From positions 62,001 to 126,000 of the forward strand of contig NZ_JMLE01000011.1 in assembly GCF_000685965.1 (NCBI RefSeq): a DNA stretch of 64,000 nt, read 5' to 3'. Positions 34,221-43,300 of the stretch are shown piece by piece (position 1 is the first letter of the stretch; each line of letters starts with the position of its first letter). Below the pieces are notes generated by a model. That model was given only the letters and a program-made list of their open reading frames with translations, searched no databases and was not told the DNA's origin. Source of the DNA: Arthrobacter sp. UNC362MFTsu5.1. GTDB lineage: Bacteria; Actinomycetota; Actinomycetes; Actinomycetales; Micrococcaceae. A program made the position numbers and the translations under genes.

Positions 34221-34253
34221 TTCGGTACACCTTCCATCTAGTGGTGTACCGAA
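34221..34253 (-). promoter_or_regulatory. Perfect hairpin abutting the small-peptide start codon
   Basis: Arms TTCGGTACACC (34221-34231) and GGTGTACCGAA (34243-34253) are exact inverted repeats with an 11-nt spacer. On the reverse strand the 3' arm ends directly before ATG 34220, and the loop and arm contain GATGGAAGG. It may act as an operator or as an RNA element that controls access of ribosomes. Confidence 0.6.
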
Positions 34254-34444
34254 GCTACCCATGCAAACGTCCGCCCGGCGCAGGATCGCCGAAAGATTTG
34301 CTCACAATTGGGACACGGAACAGGCGTCGCGCCCCGCCGCGGACCTTAATGCTGCCGCGTGCTGCCGCGTACGACCCTTGTGCTGCCGCCACCGTGCGGA
34401 CACCATAGTGGGACACCTTTCGACGGCACCAGGGAGCGGGCTCA

Positions 34445-35056
34445 ATGTTGCGAATGCTGATAATTGGTCCTCCGGGCTGCGGAAAAGGTACGCAGGCGGA
34501 CCGCTTGTCCCGGCACCTCGGGATTCCCGGAGTGTCCACCGGTGATGTCTTCCGGGAACATGTGAAAAACCTGACGCCGCTTGGTCAAGAAGTCAAGGAG
34601 CACCTGGACGGCGGCGATCTGGTCCCCGACAGCCTGACAAACCGCATGGTGCGGGACCGCCTTGACCAGGACGACGTGCGGGACGGCTTCCTGCTGGACG
34701 GATATCCCCGCAATACGGCCCAGTTGGCTGAACTGGACACGATGCTTACCGCCGCCGGGCAGTCATTGGACGTCGCACTGCAATTGACGGCCGACGACGC
34801 CGAGCTGGTCCGCCGGGTCCTCCAACGCGCCACCGTTACCGGACGCAGTGACGATACCGAGGAAGTCATCCGGCACCGCCTGAAGCTGTACTACCGGGAG
34901 ACCGAACCGGTGGCCGAGATGTACTCAGAACGCGGAATCCTCCTGAGCGTGGACGGCACGGGCACCGAAGACGAGGTTTTCAGCCAGTTGCTGGCGGCGC
35001 TCCGCACCTCGTTCCCCGCCGCCGTCGCCGATGCGGGCCCCGCTACCCCGGACTGA
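34445..35056 (+). CDS. adk: Adenylate kinase, short form
   Basis: This 203-residue enzyme converts ATP + AMP to two ADP. It has the P-loop GPPGCGKGTQ, the AMP site STGDVFREH and FLLDGYPRN, and a short LID (RATVTGRSDDTEEVIRHRL) with no zinc cysteines. The ribosome site GGGAG lies 8 nt before ATG 34445. The usual housekeeping adk of actinobacteria lies in the secY ribosomal cluster, which is not here, so this is probably a second adenylate kinase or a related nucleotide kinase. It stands alone, followed convergently by a hypothetical gene. Confidence 0.9.
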   Translation: MLRMLIIGPPGCGKGTQADRLSRHLGIPGVSTGDVFREHVKNLTPLGQEVKEHLDGGDLVPDSLTNRMVRDRLDQDDVRDGFLLDGYPRNTAQLAELDTMLTAAGQSLDVALQLTADDAELVRRVLQRATVTGRSDDTEEVIRHRLKLYYRETEPVAEMYSERGILLSVDGTGTEDEVFSQLLAALRTSFPAAVADAGPATPD

Positions 35057-35087
35057 GCGGCGCCGGCCGTTACGGGGCGTCCGGCGG

Positions 35088-35426
35088 CTACGGAGCGTCC
35101 GGGCGCTGGTCCCCCTTGTGTCCGCGCAGGTTGTCCTGGACCTTGCCGAACAGATCCTTGATGGTGGACTCCGTATTCGTGAGCATGTCCGGCTGGACGT
35201 AGACAGTCTGCGTGGGGGGCAGGCTGTAATGGGACTGCAGGCCTCCCGCACCCTCAACGCCGTCCAGCGCGATGGTTACTCCGCCCTCTTTGCGCGCAAT
35301 GGCCCCGATCCGGCCGAACACCAGCGTGAACTCGTCCGGCTGGAAACTGACCGTGTGCCCGATGTGTGTCCGGTTAAGCTCTCCCGCCGCAACGGCTTTC
35401 TCGTTGCCCGTACCTGCATAGTCCAT
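35088..35426 (-). CDS. Conserved hypothetical protein
   Basis: I chose ATG 35426 (112 residues) because AGGAGG precedes it by 5 nt; the frame upstream is not needed. The protein has a beta-rich middle (HIGHTVSFQPDEFTLVFGRIGAI, GGVTIALDGVEG). It then has a conserved-looking segment LPPTQTVYVQPDMLTNTESTIKDLF and a basic end. It has no signal peptide or membrane helix. Function unknown. Confidence 0.7.
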   Translation of the reverse strand: MDYAGTGNEKAVAAGELNRTHIGHTVSFQPDEFTLVFGRIGAIARKEGGVTIALDGVEGAGGLQSHYSLPPTQTVYVQPDMLTNTESTIKDLFGKVQDNLRGHKGDQRPDAP

Positions 35427-35648
35427 GGTTGCCTCCTGGAGGTTGGCTGCGTATGCCAGCAGTCTAGGCCGGGCTCCCGGCGCGGGATAGTGCTGCTGGG
35501 CGCGTGCACAATCCGCTCCCGTCCGCCTCAGCACTTCATCCATTGAGCGCGTCCGCGGCCGGCCGCTTAGATGGATCAGGTCGGCGCTGACCACCAGTCG
35601 ACGGCACCGGAATTCAACCAGGCTTCAGAAACGGCATCGGGGACCATC

Positions 35649-35771
35649 GTGACTTTGCAGGACAATTTGGTGAGCAGCACTCCAGCCTTGGACGCCCCGC
35701 GGCAGCCCGCCTCCGGCACCACGCACTGCGAGGACGACTGCCACTATTGTTCGGGCCCCGAAACGGACTAA
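35649..35771 (+). CDS. Possible 40-residue Cys-rich protein
   Basis: A short frame from GTG 35649 codes for 40 residues and ends HCEDDCHYCSGPETD, with three Cys and two His in a possible metal knuckle. GGGGA lies 5 nt before the GTG. A longer start at ATG 35571 has no ribosome site. It lies in a 406-bp gap (35427-35832) that otherwise holds nothing I can assign. The evidence is weak. Confidence 0.35.
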   Translation: MTLQDNLVSSTPALDAPRQPASGTTHCEDDCHYCSGPETD

Positions 35772-35832
35772 CCGGGCCAGCACTTCTCCCCGCTAGAATT
35801 ACAGGCAACGAACCGAACCGAGGGAGGACTCC

Positions 35833-36474
35833 GTGCGCACTCACAACGCCCGGACTCCTTTCCATTCCGTCCGCGCGGCCATGGTCGCCGTGACGATGGT
35901 GACCCTCGCAGCTTCGGCCCACGTTTTTGGCGGTGGCGAACTGCCCGCCCCGGTCATCATGGCAGCCGTGCTGGCCCTCACCGTCATGGCGGCCACTGCG
36001 GCTACCCGGCTCAAACTGAACTTCCCCGCGATGGCGTCGCTGCTGGGGACCGGGCAACTTGTCCTCCACGAGGCGTTCAGCGCCTTCAGCTCTCCCGCCG
36101 GCACCGGACTATCAGGCGCACCGGGGCACCACTCCGCGGCCTGGCCGCCGGGCATCCGGCTGGACGCCGCCGGCGGCACCGCCGGCCACCTGCACCAGTT
36201 CGATTCCGCCTGGGCCGCCGGCCTCATGCTCGGCGGACACGCCCTTGCCACCCTCGCGTGCGCCCTCCTGCTGGCCAAAGGCGAAGCTGCCCTGTGGTCG
36301 CTCGCAGCCTGGCTCCGGCCACTCATTCAACTTCCCGAAGCGGCCATGCCCGACGTCGTCGCGGCACCTGCCGCCGCCGGCCGGCCGTCCGATTCGGCTC
36401 CCCTCCCCTGGCGAAACCTCAGGGCTGACTGCCCGCGGGGCCCGCCCGCCGTCGTCGTGCTTTCACATTCCTGA
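35833..36474 (+). CDS. Membrane protein of a probable copper-associated set
   Basis: This 213-residue protein starts at GTG 35833 after GGAGG. It has three to four predicted membrane helices (AAMVAVTMVTLAASAHVFGGG, APVIMAAVLALTVMAATAA, LMLGGHALATLACALLL). Between them is a His-rich outer loop (GAPGHHSAAW, GHLHQF). His-rich outer loops beside a YcnI gene suggest a copper-handling role, but this is inference. A -10-like TAGAAT lies near 35793. The last 40 residues are low complexity. Confidence 0.75.
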   Translation: MRTHNARTPFHSVRAAMVAVTMVTLAASAHVFGGGELPAPVIMAAVLALTVMAATAATRLKLNFPAMASLLGTGQLVLHEAFSAFSSPAGTGLSGAPGHHSAAWPPGIRLDAAGGTAGHLHQFDSAWAAGLMLGGHALATLACALLLAKGEAALWSLAAWLRPLIQLPEAAMPDVVAAPAAAGRPSDSAPLPWRNLRADCPRGPPAVVVLSHS

Positions 36475-36604
36475 CACTCTTTCCCGGCTCCGGCCTGCCT
36501 GCTGATCCGCACGTTACGGGCGGTATCGGCCCGGCGCCCGGACGCCCCATCAATCGTTTTGTGCACCGCCGTTTGCGCGACGTGCACCCCTGAAAGGCCC
36601 CCCA

Positions 36605-37390
36605 TTGAAAAAGTCATCACGCATGCCCTTCCGCCGTGCCCTCTCCGTTACGGCTGCGGCCGGCGGCACCGCAGCCCTCATGCTGGCGGGAGTCGCGGCC
36701 GCCTCCGCACACGTCGGCGTCACGCCGGACAAGACCGACGCCAACTCCTACGCACTGCTCACCTTCGGGATTCCGCACGGCTGCGATGAATCGGGCACCA
36801 CCAAGGTGACCATCACGCTGCCCGAAGAGCTCAACGACGCCCAGCCCACGGTGAATCCGAACTGGACCGTGGAGAAAGTGGTGGAGCAGCTGTCCGAACC
36901 GAAAAAGCTGGCCGACGGCGCCACCATCACCAAGCGGACCAACAAGATCGTCTACACCGCCAAGGCTCCGCTGGACCCCGAACTGCGGGACGCCCTGGTG
37001 CTCTCGGTCAAGCTTCCCGACGCCGCCGGCAAGACCCTCCATTTCCCCACCTTGCAGAACTGTGAGCAGGGGCAGACGGACTGGTCCGAGATCGCCAAGG
37101 ACGGCCAGGACCCGCACTCGCTCGAGGCGCCTGCGCCCTCGCTCACCGTCACGGCCGCCGCCGCGGACGGACACGGCAGCCATGCGTCGGCGGAGACGGA
37201 CACAGCGGCAGGCACCGCCCAGGCCTCCTCGGTGACGGGCTCGGACGACGGATCCCAGGCGCGCAGCTGGGCCGGCCTGGTGGCAGGCGTCGGCGGACTC
37301 GCCCTGGGCGGGGTGGCGCTGATGCGCAGCCGGAGCCGGAAACCCGCCGAGGCCGCCGTCGCAGAAACCTCTTCGGAACCCCGAAAATAG
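36605..37390 (+). CDS. YcnI-family copper-binding membrane protein
   Basis: This 261-residue protein starts at TTG 36605 with GAAAGG 7 nt upstream (ATG 36623 is an alternative). A signal peptide ends ASA before His36, so the mature protein begins HVGVTPDK. This is the mono-histidine brace layout known for Bacillus YcnI, with NPNWTV as a further family site. A beta-sandwich domain follows (DUF1775), and a C-terminal membrane helix (WAGLVAGVGGLALGGVAL) with a basic tail anchors it. It follows the His-rich membrane gene and probably works in copper homeostasis. Confidence 0.92.
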   Translation: MKKSSRMPFRRALSVTAAAGGTAALMLAGVAAASAHVGVTPDKTDANSYALLTFGIPHGCDESGTTKVTITLPEELNDAQPTVNPNWTVEKVVEQLSEPKKLADGATITKRTNKIVYTAKAPLDPELRDALVLSVKLPDAAGKTLHFPTLQNCEQGQTDWSEIAKDGQDPHSLEAPAPSLTVTAAAADGHGSHASAETDTAAGTAQASSVTGSDDGSQARSWAGLVAGVGGLALGGVALMRSRSRKPAEAAVAETSSEPRK

Positions 37391-37396
37391 CGCACC

Positions 37397-37434
37397 GGAT
37401 TGATGCCCGGAAATCACAATCCGGGCATCAATCC
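37397..37434 (+). terminator. Hairpin after the YcnI gene
   Basis: A perfect 14-bp stem (37397-37410 with 37421-37434), GGATTGATGCCCGG on the left arm, has a 10-nt loop. There is no T-tract. Confidence 0.6.
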
Positions 37435-37455
37435 GCGGCAGCGGTCGTGGCATCG

Positions 37456-37483
37456 TTGACTCAGGCAACGGCGGGCATAAAGT
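37456..37483 (+). promoter_or_regulatory. Promoter of the DUF4232 lipoprotein gene
   Basis: TTGACT (37456-37461), a 16-bp spacer and TAAAGT (37478-37483) lie 7 nt before ATG 37491. The geometry predicts a leaderless or near-leaderless transcript. Confidence 0.65.
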
Positions 37484-37490
37484 GTGACCC

Positions 37491-38132
37491 ATGAGGTCTC
37501 AGCCATTCAAAAACGGACTTGCCATCACGACGGCGGTTGCGGCCGCCGCCTTCCTGCTCACCGCCTGCGGGCCCAGCCAGCCGCAGCCCCAGGGAACCTC
37601 CGCGGGCGCCGCCACGTCCAGCGCCGCTCCCGCCACGTCCACCCCGGCCGGCAGCGAGGCGGCCAGCACCCCGGCGTCGTCTTCGTCGTCAACGCCGCCG
37701 TCGTCCGCGGGACCGTCACGGTGCAAGGCAGCCAACCTGACGGTGTCCTCGGATTCCGCCGGCGGCGGCGCCGCCGGCAGCGTGTACTCCAAGCTCATCC
37801 TTACCAACTCGGGCACCGAGGCCTGCCTTCTGCGGGGCTTCCCGGGAGTATCCCTCACCGCGGACGCCAACGGCGCCCCGATAGGGGCCCCCGCCCGGCA
37901 GGACGGGTCCTCGCCCGTTGCGGACGTCCTCCTCGCTCCGGGGCAGGCGGGAGCCGCCGAAATGCGCTACACGCAGGCAGGAAACTACAGCGACTGCAGC
38001 CCCACCCAGGCTGCAGGTTACCGGGTCTATCCGCCGGAGGAGACCGCGTCGCTGTTCCTCGCCGAACCCCGGACCGCGTGCGGCAACGAGGCGATCGAAC
38101 TGCTGACCATCGGGGCATTCCACGCCGCGTAG
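37491..38132 (+). CDS. DUF4232-type lipoprotein
   Basis: This 213-residue protein has a lipoprotein signal peptide with lipobox LTAC (Cys at about residue 25). A Ser/Pro/Ala/Thr linker of about 45 residues precedes one DUF4232-like domain (CKAANLTVSSDSAGG, LTNSGTEACLLRGFPGVSL, RTACGNEAIELL). DUF4232 domains are common on actinobacterial cell surfaces, and their role is not established. Paired cysteines in the domain suggest disulfides. It has its own promoter with good -35/-10. Confidence 0.85.
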   Translation: MRSQPFKNGLAITTAVAAAAFLLTACGPSQPQPQGTSAGAATSSAAPATSTPAGSEAASTPASSSSSTPPSSAGPSRCKAANLTVSSDSAGGGAAGSVYSKLILTNSGTEACLLRGFPGVSLTADANGAPIGAPARQDGSSPVADVLLAPGQAGAAEMRYTQAGNYSDCSPTQAAGYRVYPPEETASLFLAEPRTACGNEAIELLTIGAFHAA

Positions 38133-38154
38133 GCCCTGCCGGGACTTGCCGGCC

Positions 38155-38625
38155 TTACGCCCGGGATTCCCGTAATCTTGCGGGCGCATCGCGGGAGAAC
38201 GCAACCCCGAACCCGATCAGCGCCATGCCCAGAAAAAGGTGCAGCCAGTTGTCGGCGCTGTTCACGGGAAGGATGTTCACCGGCGAGTCCAGTGCCAGGA
38301 ACTGCCCCACACTCCAAAGGACCATGTAGGTGACCCCGGCGCCGATGAGGAAATTCCGGGCCGGCAGCGGACGCCGTGACATCAGCACGCCTGCCACTCC
38401 TGACAGCAAGTGGATGAGGTTGTGGAGCACGGACACCTGGAAGACCCCAAGGAGCATTGCCTCCGAGCCGTGTCCGGCAAACGCCAGCGTGCCGTAGTTT
38501 GCGGTGACGCCCGGAATGAACCCCAGCACGCCCAGCACAAATACCGCCGCTCCGGCGAGAAGTGATGACTTCTGGACGTTCTTCCGCAGGCCGAATCGGG
38601 CCCTGGCGGCTTCGGATGATTTCAT
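38155..38625 (-). CDS. DUF4383-family membrane protein
   Basis: This 156-residue protein has four predicted helices and matches the DUF4383 pattern: FVLGVLGFIPGVTANYGTL, LGVFQVSVLHNLIHLLSGVAG, and HLFLGMALIGFGVAF. The family is common in actinobacteria and its function is unknown. AGGAG lies 8 nt before ATG 38625. It is divergent from the Rieske oxidoreductase gene. Confidence 0.88.
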   Translation of the reverse strand: MKSSEAARARFGLRKNVQKSSLLAGAAVFVLGVLGFIPGVTANYGTLAFAGHGSEAMLLGVFQVSVLHNLIHLLSGVAGVLMSRRPLPARNFLIGAGVTYMVLWSVGQFLALDSPVNILPVNSADNWLHLFLGMALIGFGVAFSRDAPARLRESRA

Positions 38626-38751
38626 GGTGCCGCTCCTGTTCCCCGGTCAAGCTGCTCATGACATGATAAGTCTACTTACGAACCCCTTCGGAGTCCCGCC
38701 GGCAGCGCAACGGCACGGGCCTTCGCGGGACCGGGAAAGGCAGGCAGGACT

Positions 38752-40254
38752 GTGATCTCGCTTTGGTTGGACCGTGACCACGCCTTCCGCAGCGACCAGT
38801 TCCACCCCCGCAGCACGGTTGACACGGTGGTGGCAGGGGCCGGGCTGACCGGACTGGTGACCGCGTTGCTGTTGGCCCGGTCCGGCAAGAAAGTGCTGGT
38901 TGTCGAAGCCCGGAGTCCGGGCGCCGTCACCACCGGCAACACCACAGCGAAGGTTTCCCTGCTGCAGGGAACGGTGCTCTCGGCATTGCGCCAGCAGTAT
39001 TCAGAGAAGGTCGTGGGCGCCTACGTCGAGATGAACCGCGAAGGCCAGGCGTGGCTGCTGCGGTACCTGGCGGAGCGGGGTGTGCCGTTCCAGCATCGCG
39101 ACGCCTACACCTATGCCACCTCAACGGACGGAACCGAAACCCTCCGCCTCGAATTGGCCGCTGCCCGGGCCGCCGGACTGGAGGCCGAGTACGTTACCGA
39201 TCCCGGACTGCCTTTCCCGGTCAAAGGTGCCATCCGCCTTCCCGGACAGGCCCAGATTCATCCCCTGGAGGTCATCGATGCCCTCGTGGACGACGTACGC
39301 TCGCACGGCGGACAGATCGTCTCCGGCGTGCGGTTGAACGGGCTCCGTGGACTGACGGGGCCCGGTCCGGCGGTGGTCCAGACCGACCACGGCCCCGTTC
39401 GCGCCCGGGAGGTGGTGCTCGCCACCGGCACACCTGTCCTGGACCGCGGGCTCTATTTCGCCAAGCTCAAAGCCCTGCGGTCCTATGCGGCGGCATTCGA
39501 ACTGCCGGGCACAACCGCCGTCCCGGACGGCATGTTCCTTTCGGTTGAGCAGCCGGTCCGTTCCCTGCGCGACTACCCCGGCGACGGCCGCCGGCTCCTC
39601 CTGGTCGGTGGCAACGGGCACCCTGTGGGCCGCGCCAGGTCAGCACAGGCCTACCTCGACACCCTGGTCGAATGGACGACGGCCCAGTTCCCGGGTGCCA
39701 GCCTCACCCACTCGTGGTCCGCGCAGGACTACCAGGCAACCAACCTGATGCCGTTCTTCGGCAAGCTGCCGCGCGGGCAGGGCCGGGTCTATTTCGCCAC
39801 CGGTTACAACAAATGGGGCATGGCCAACGCCGTCGGCGCGGCTCTGGACATCACCGCCGACATCCTCGGCTCGCGGCTCCCCTGGGCCAGCATCATCCAC
39901 CACCGGGTCACGTCCCCGGCCGGGGCAGCCTCCGCCGTCTCCCTTAATGCTGCCGTTGCGGCCACCGTGGCAAAAGACTGGGGTCAGGTGGGACTCAAGC
40001 GCCTGGATGAGTCCCTCGAGCAGCCGTCCGAAGGGGCAGGCCTGGTGACCCGCCGCGGCCGGAAGCCCGTGGCCGTATCCACCGTGGACGGCGCCCGCTG
40101 CACACTGTCCGCCGTCTGCACCCATCTGGGCGGCATCGTGCGCTGGAACGACAGCGAGAAGTCCTGGGACTGCCCCTTGCACGGCTCCCGCTTCAGCAGC
40201 GACGGGACGGTGCTGGAAGGACCAGCCACCCGGAACCTCCGCCAGATTGACTGA
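38752..40254 (+). CDS. FAD-dependent oxidoreductase with C-terminal Rieske domain
   Basis: This 500-residue protein has an N-terminal DAO-type FAD fold (VVAGAGLTGLVTALLLARSGKKVLVVEA is the motif region) and a substrate domain. The C-terminal Rieske [2Fe-2S] domain has CTHLGG and CPLHGS. Such fusions are common in Gram-positive bacteria, but their substrate is not known. The start is GTG 38752 after AGGAC-like purines. The downstream lhr gene is close and its longest frame overlaps this stop. Confidence 0.9.
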   Translation: MISLWLDRDHAFRSDQFHPRSTVDTVVAGAGLTGLVTALLLARSGKKVLVVEARSPGAVTTGNTTAKVSLLQGTVLSALRQQYSEKVVGAYVEMNREGQAWLLRYLAERGVPFQHRDAYTYATSTDGTETLRLELAAARAAGLEAEYVTDPGLPFPVKGAIRLPGQAQIHPLEVIDALVDDVRSHGGQIVSGVRLNGLRGLTGPGPAVVQTDHGPVRAREVVLATGTPVLDRGLYFAKLKALRSYAAAFELPGTTAVPDGMFLSVEQPVRSLRDYPGDGRRLLLVGGNGHPVGRARSAQAYLDTLVEWTTAQFPGASLTHSWSAQDYQATNLMPFFGKLPRGQGRVYFATGYNKWGMANAVGAALDITADILGSRLPWASIIHHRVTSPAGAASAVSLNAAVAATVAKDWGQVGLKRLDESLEQPSEGAGLVTRRGRKPVAVSTVDGARCTLSAVCTHLGGIVRWNDSEKSWDCPLHGSRFSSDGTVLEGPATRNLRQID

Positions 40255-40327
40255 CCCGGCGGGAGCGGCACCCGAGCCCGCTGGGGGTGCCGCCAAGAGT
40301 GTCAGTGGTGTAAGGCATGATGGAGGA

Positions 40328-43300
40328 ATGCAGGGGAAGGAGCCCGCCGGGGACGCATCCGGTGAGACACCGGGGGCAACGCCATCAGGCGGCACACCAT
40401 CAGGAACGCCGGCCGGCGCGCCTTCATCCGCGCGGACCATGGACAGGTTCAGCCAGTCCACCCGGGAATGGTTCCTCGGCGCCTTTTCCGCGCCCACTCC
40501 CGCGCAAATCGGCGCCTGGCAGGCCATCTCCTCCGGTTCCCACGCTCTGGTGGTCGCCCCGACGGGCTCCGGCAAAACCCTCGCTGCATTCCTCTGGGCG
40601 CTCGACCGCCTCCAGTCATCCGCTCCCGCCGAACCGGACGCCCTGCCGGGCCTCGACCCGGCAGCAAAAGGCAGGAAACCGAAGGCCCCCAAGCGGAAAA
40701 CACGCGTCCTGTACATTTCGCCGCTCAAGGCGCTTGGCGTCGACGTCGAACGCAACCTCCGTGCGCCGCTTATCGGGATCACCCAGACCGCCAAAAGGCT
40801 GGGCCTGCCAGCCCCGCTCATCACCGTAGGCGTACGTTCAGGAGATACGACGACGGCGGACCGCCGCGCGCTGCTCAGCCACCCGCCGGACATCCTCATC
40901 ACCACCCCGGAATCCCTGTTCCTGATGCTCACGTCCAGGGCCCGGGAAACACTGGCCGAGGTGGACACCATCATCGTGGACGAAGTCCACGCCGTCGCCG
41001 GCACCAAGCGCGGCGCGCACCTGGCTGTCTCGCTGGAACGCCTGGATGCGCTGCTGCCCAAGCCGGCGCAGCGGATCGGCCTCTCGGCCACAGTGGAACC
41101 CCGCGAACTCGTGGCCCAGTTCCTGGCAGGTTCGGCCCCGGTGGAAATCGTGGCACCGCCGTCGAAAAAGAACTGGGACCTGACGGTCTCCGTGCCGGTG
41201 GAGGACATGTCCGATCTGCAGGGGGCCGCCGGCGCCTTCGATTCCGGTCCTGCCTCCGGGCTGCAGCCGCAGGCCTCCATCTGGCCGCATGTCGAAGAAA
41301 AGATAGTGGACCTGGTGATGGCCAACCAGTCCACCATCGTGTTCGCCAACTCGCGGCGCCTGGCTGAACGGCTGACCGCCCGCCTCAACGAGATCCACGC
41401 CGAACGCCAGCTGGTGGCGGCGGGCGGCTGGAGTGAATTCGGCGCCGGGGCCCCGGATTTCGAAGCGGTGCCGGCCGGACGGCCATCGGCGGGGGCCGGC
41501 ATGCCGACGTCCACGGCAACGCCCGCGCACATGATGGCACAGGCAGGCAGCACCGCGGGCGCCGACCCCGTCCTGGCGCGGGCACACCACGGCTCCGTCT
41601 CGAAGGACCAGCGTGCGCTGATCGAGGACGACCTCAAGTCGGGCCGGCTGCGGTGCGTTGTTGCCACGTCCTCCCTGGAGCTTGGCATCGACATGGGCGC
41701 TGTGGACCTGGTAGTCCAGGTGGAGTCGCCCCCGTCCGTGGCCAGCGGGCTGCAGCGGGTGGGCCGCGCCGGTCACCAAGTAGGTGAAGTCTCGCAGGGC
41801 GTCCTGTTCCCCAAGCACCGCGCCGACCTCGTGCACACCGCCATCACCGTGGAACGCATGCTGGGCGGCAAGATCGAACGGCTCAGCGTTCCCGCCAACC
41901 CGCTGGACATCCTGGCACAGCAGACCGTGGCCGCCACTGCGCTGGGCTCCATCGACGTGGAGGAATGGTTCTCCACCGTCCGCCGCTCGGCACCGTTCGC
42001 GTCCCTCCCCCGCTCCGCATTCGAGGCCACTCTGGACCTGCTGGCCGGCCGCTACCCGTCCGACGAATTCGCCGAGCTGCGGCCGCGGATCATCTGGGAC
42101 CGCAATGCCGGCACCATCGAAGGCCGGCCGGGGGCGCAGCGGCTCGCCGTGACCTCCGGCGGCACCATTCCGGACCGCGGGCTGTTCGGCGTCTACATCA
42201 TCGGTACCGAGGTGGAAGGCTCCGCGTCGCGCTCCACCGAGGGCAAAGCCGCCAGCCCGGGTGCTTCGGCCGCCAAGGGCGGGCGGCGCGTGGGCGAACT
42301 CGACGAGGAAATGGTCTACGAGTCCCGGGTGGGCGACATCTTTGCCCTGGGCGCCACCAGCTGGAAGATCGAGGACATCACGCACGACCGCGTCCTCGTT
42401 TCCCCGGCCTTCGGGCAGCCGGGCAAGCTCCCCTTCTGGAAGGGTGATTCGCTGGGCCGGCCGGTTGACCTGGGCCGGGCCCTCGGCGCGTTCGTCCGCG
42501 AACTGTCCGCGTCCGACGTCGGCCCCGCCACCGAGCGCTGCAAGGCCAGCGGCCTGGACGACTTCGCCGCCAACAACCTGATCCAGTACCTCGCCGAACA
42601 GAAGCTCGCCACCGAAGTGGTCCCCAGCGACACCACCCTGGTGGTGGAGCGGTTCCATGACGAACTGGGCGACTGGCGGGTGGTGCTGCACAGCCCCTTC
42701 GGCATGCCGGTGCACGCACCCTGGGCGCTCGCCGTGGGCCAGCGGCTGCACCAACGCTACGGGATGGACGGCTCCGCCATGGCCGCGGACGACGGCATTG
42801 TGCTGCGGGTGCCCATGATGGAGGACGAGCCGCCGGGCGCCGAGCTGTTCCTCTTCGAACCCGACGAGCTGGAGCAGATCGTGACGGCGGAGGTGGGCGG
42901 CAGTGCGCTCTTCGCCTCGCGCTTCCGCGAGTGCGCCGCCCGGGCGCTGCTGCTGCCGCGGCAGAACCCCGGGAAGCGGCAGCCCCTGTGGCAGCAGCGC
43001 CAACGGTCCGCACAGTTGCTGGACGTGGCACGGAAATATCCAACGTTCCCCATCGTGCTGGAAACAGTGCGCGAGTGCCTGCAGGACGTCTACGACCTCC
43101 CGGCGCTGAAGGACATCGCGGCGTCCATTGAGCGGCGCGAACTGCGGATCCTGGAGACCACCACCCAGCAGCCTTCCCCGTTCGCGAAGTCCCTGCTGTT
43201 CGGCTACGTGGCCCAGTTCCTGTACGAGGGCGACTCGCCGCTCGCGGAGCGCCGGGCTGCGGCGCTGGCCCTGGATTCGACCCTGCTCAACGAACTCCTG

